This document shows, piece after piece, positions 33,862-34,809 of a stretch of DNA of 34,809 nucleotides. Both the position numbers and the translations under genes were made by a program. The stretch is from Gammaproteobacteria bacterium. GTDB taxonomy: Bacteria; Pseudomonadota; Gammaproteobacteria; JAKBBU01. The stretch covers positions 1 to 34,809 of the forward strand of contig JAJFKN010000045.1 of NCBI GenBank assembly GCA_021773195.1, in the 5' to 3' direction. How positions within the stretch are numbered: position 1 is the first letter of the stretch; each line of letters begins with the position of its first letter. Below the pieces are notes generated by a model. The model searched no databases. It was not told the origin of the DNA and saw only the letters and a program-made list of their open reading frames with translations.

Positions 33862-34809
33862 CTACCTGTAACTCCTCATAACGATTGCTCTACCCGCTTG
33901 TTCTTGGCTGCGATCAACGATATCACTTATTTGATAGATCAAATCATCAATCAGATTCATCAGAAATCTAGCCTGTGAACGAATAGTTTCATAGGTTCTT
34001 TCCCTATCATCAAAAACCAGAGAATGAATGGCATGATTACGGTAATCAACAATATCTTTTAGAATAGGCTCAAAAGCATTATGGAAACGATTTTCATGAA
34101 ATATCTCATCAACTTCCCTTTTATATTCTTTGGGCAGGGACTTAATCAATTCTTGTAAATGGCTCTTTACTTTAGACTTACCTAAAATGGATTGTATAAC
34201 TTCGCCTAAAGCTATTAAATACCAATCTAATTCAAAGCGTGAACCCATGCTTACATTTATTTTTAGCCTAGCAATGGTCCAGACAAATTGTTTTACCATA
34301 CGTAGCGATTCCATCAACGCAATAGAGCATTCATCAACTGTTTTGGTTTTTTTAATTACGTCGGGTACTTTATCTATACAGAGCCCAACACTTTTGAAAT
34401 AATCATGTATATCATCAATGAACGAGGTCAACGATTCAGAGTCTGAGACATAAAAGGATACCAATTCTCTTCGAAGCCAAGTATTACAAGGTGTGGTGGA
34501 ATAATTTTGGACGAATTTAAGCAGCAATATGGCAAAACTGTTTAATTGTACGAGCTTATCTTCATCATTGAAATAGGCCATTAAGGCTGCCATTAATTCT
34601 GCCTTATCTAGACAATGTATAATTATATTACGGACTTTTCTAAAAGCGCCAAAACAAAAAAACTGCTCATTTTCCAGCAGCCCCTCCCCCATGAGGTCCT
34701 TTTCTGCTTGACCTTGCTTTTCATTACCATAATTCAATGCGATTTCTGATCCCAAGGCATAGATAGCAAAAAGCCGTACTATGTAGGATGTTCTATGGCC
34801 ATCATTCAT
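33862..34809 (-). CDS. Hypothetical protein with two HEPN-like RNxxxH motifs (may continue past the window)
   Basis: I do not recognise an orthologue. The 315 residues visible start at the ATG that coincides with the last base of the window; the true start may be further upstream. The protein is helical and soluble. It contains two copies of a similar unit: YALGSEI (17-23) with VRNIIIHCL (59-67), and LIALGEVI (198-205) with YRNHAIHSL (256-264). Each has Arg-Asn-x3-His (Arg60/His65; Arg257/His262), the active-site motif of HEPN RNases such as HepT-type toxins. I infer tandem HEPN domains. No nucleotidyltransferase antitoxin is visible within the window; the upstream neighbour is outside. Confidence 0.6.
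   Translation of the reverse strand: MNDGHRTSYIVRLFAIYALGSEIALNYGNEKQGQAEKDLMGEGLLENEQFFCFGAFRKVRNIIIHCLDKAELMAALMAYFNDEDKLVQLNSFAILLLKFVQNYSTTPCNTWLRRELVSFYVSDSESLTSFIDDIHDYFKSVGLCIDKVPDVIKKTKTVDECSIALMESLRMVKQFVWTIARLKINVSMGSRFELDWYLIALGEVIQSILGKSKVKSHLQELIKSLPKEYKREVDEIFHENRFHNAFEPILKDIVDYRNHAIHSLVFDDRERTYETIRSQARFLMNLIDDLIYQISDIVDRSQEQAGRAIVMRSYR

Noticed and set aside
1..34809. CRISPR arrays, tRNA/rRNA genes, insertion sequences, prophage or integron signals
   Set aside because: No regularly spaced repeats, cloverleaf sequences, transposases or integrases were found on either strand.

Overview
The window looks like a chromosomal segment from a member of the Legionellales, probably Legionellaceae or a close relative. 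Three things suggest this. First, there is a sensor kinase/response regulator pair of the Lqs (Legionella quorum sensing) type. Second, there is a multidomain GH18 chitinase laid out like L. pneumophila ChiA. Third, there is an ankyrin-type protein ending in a eukaryotic CaaX prenylation box, a hallmark of some Legionella effectors. The rest is ordinary gammaproteobacterial core (ubiG, pepN, yeaG-yeaH-ycgB, yafS-rnhA-dnaQ with divergent gloB, mltD, ydbH-ynbE-ydbL). The sequence is moderately AT-rich, gene-dense and shows no insertion sequence, tRNA, rRNA or CRISPR array. The genus assignment is inference from protein features, not from a marker gene.

Layout. 1-2183 (-): secreted GH3 beta-glucosidase, cut by the window edge. 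2184-2606: a 423-bp spacer holding the ubiG promoter. 2607-6945 (+): ubiG, nhaA, an LqsS/LqsT-like membrane histidine kinase and an LqsR-like response regulator. 7023-10408 (-): a helix-turn-helix regulator with a protease-dead S24-like tail, then pepN upstream of it. 10526-15230 (+): yeaG-yeaH-ycgB stress module, the last two genes overlapping. 15326-18045 (+): nhaD and nhaP antiporters, stop and start overlapping. 18194-20407 (+): ChiA-like chitinase. 20598-22322 (-): ankyrin protein with C-terminal CVMC. 22604-23194 (+): LOG-family nucleotide hydrolase. 23240-25101 (-): yafS-rnhA-dnaQ, divergent from gloB-mltD (25149-27696, +). 27729-29720 (-): double-ATPase peptide ABC protein. 29799-32533 (+): ydbH-ynbE-ydbL envelope lipid-transport set. 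32603-33847 (+): MFS transporter. 33862-34809 (-): a protein with two HEPN-like RNxxxH motifs, reaching the window edge.

How the parts may work together. The Lqs pair would sense an alpha-hydroxyketone signal and control the growth-phase switch between replication and virulence; no synthase gene (lqsA) is in the window. The chitinase and GH3 enzyme are both exported and fit polysaccharide use in water or inside hosts. The CaaX-tailed ankyrin protein is the best candidate for a translocated effector. Three Na+/H+ antiporters of three different families lie within 15 kb and point to active sodium and pH homeostasis. The HEPN-like protein at the right edge is the least explained gene.
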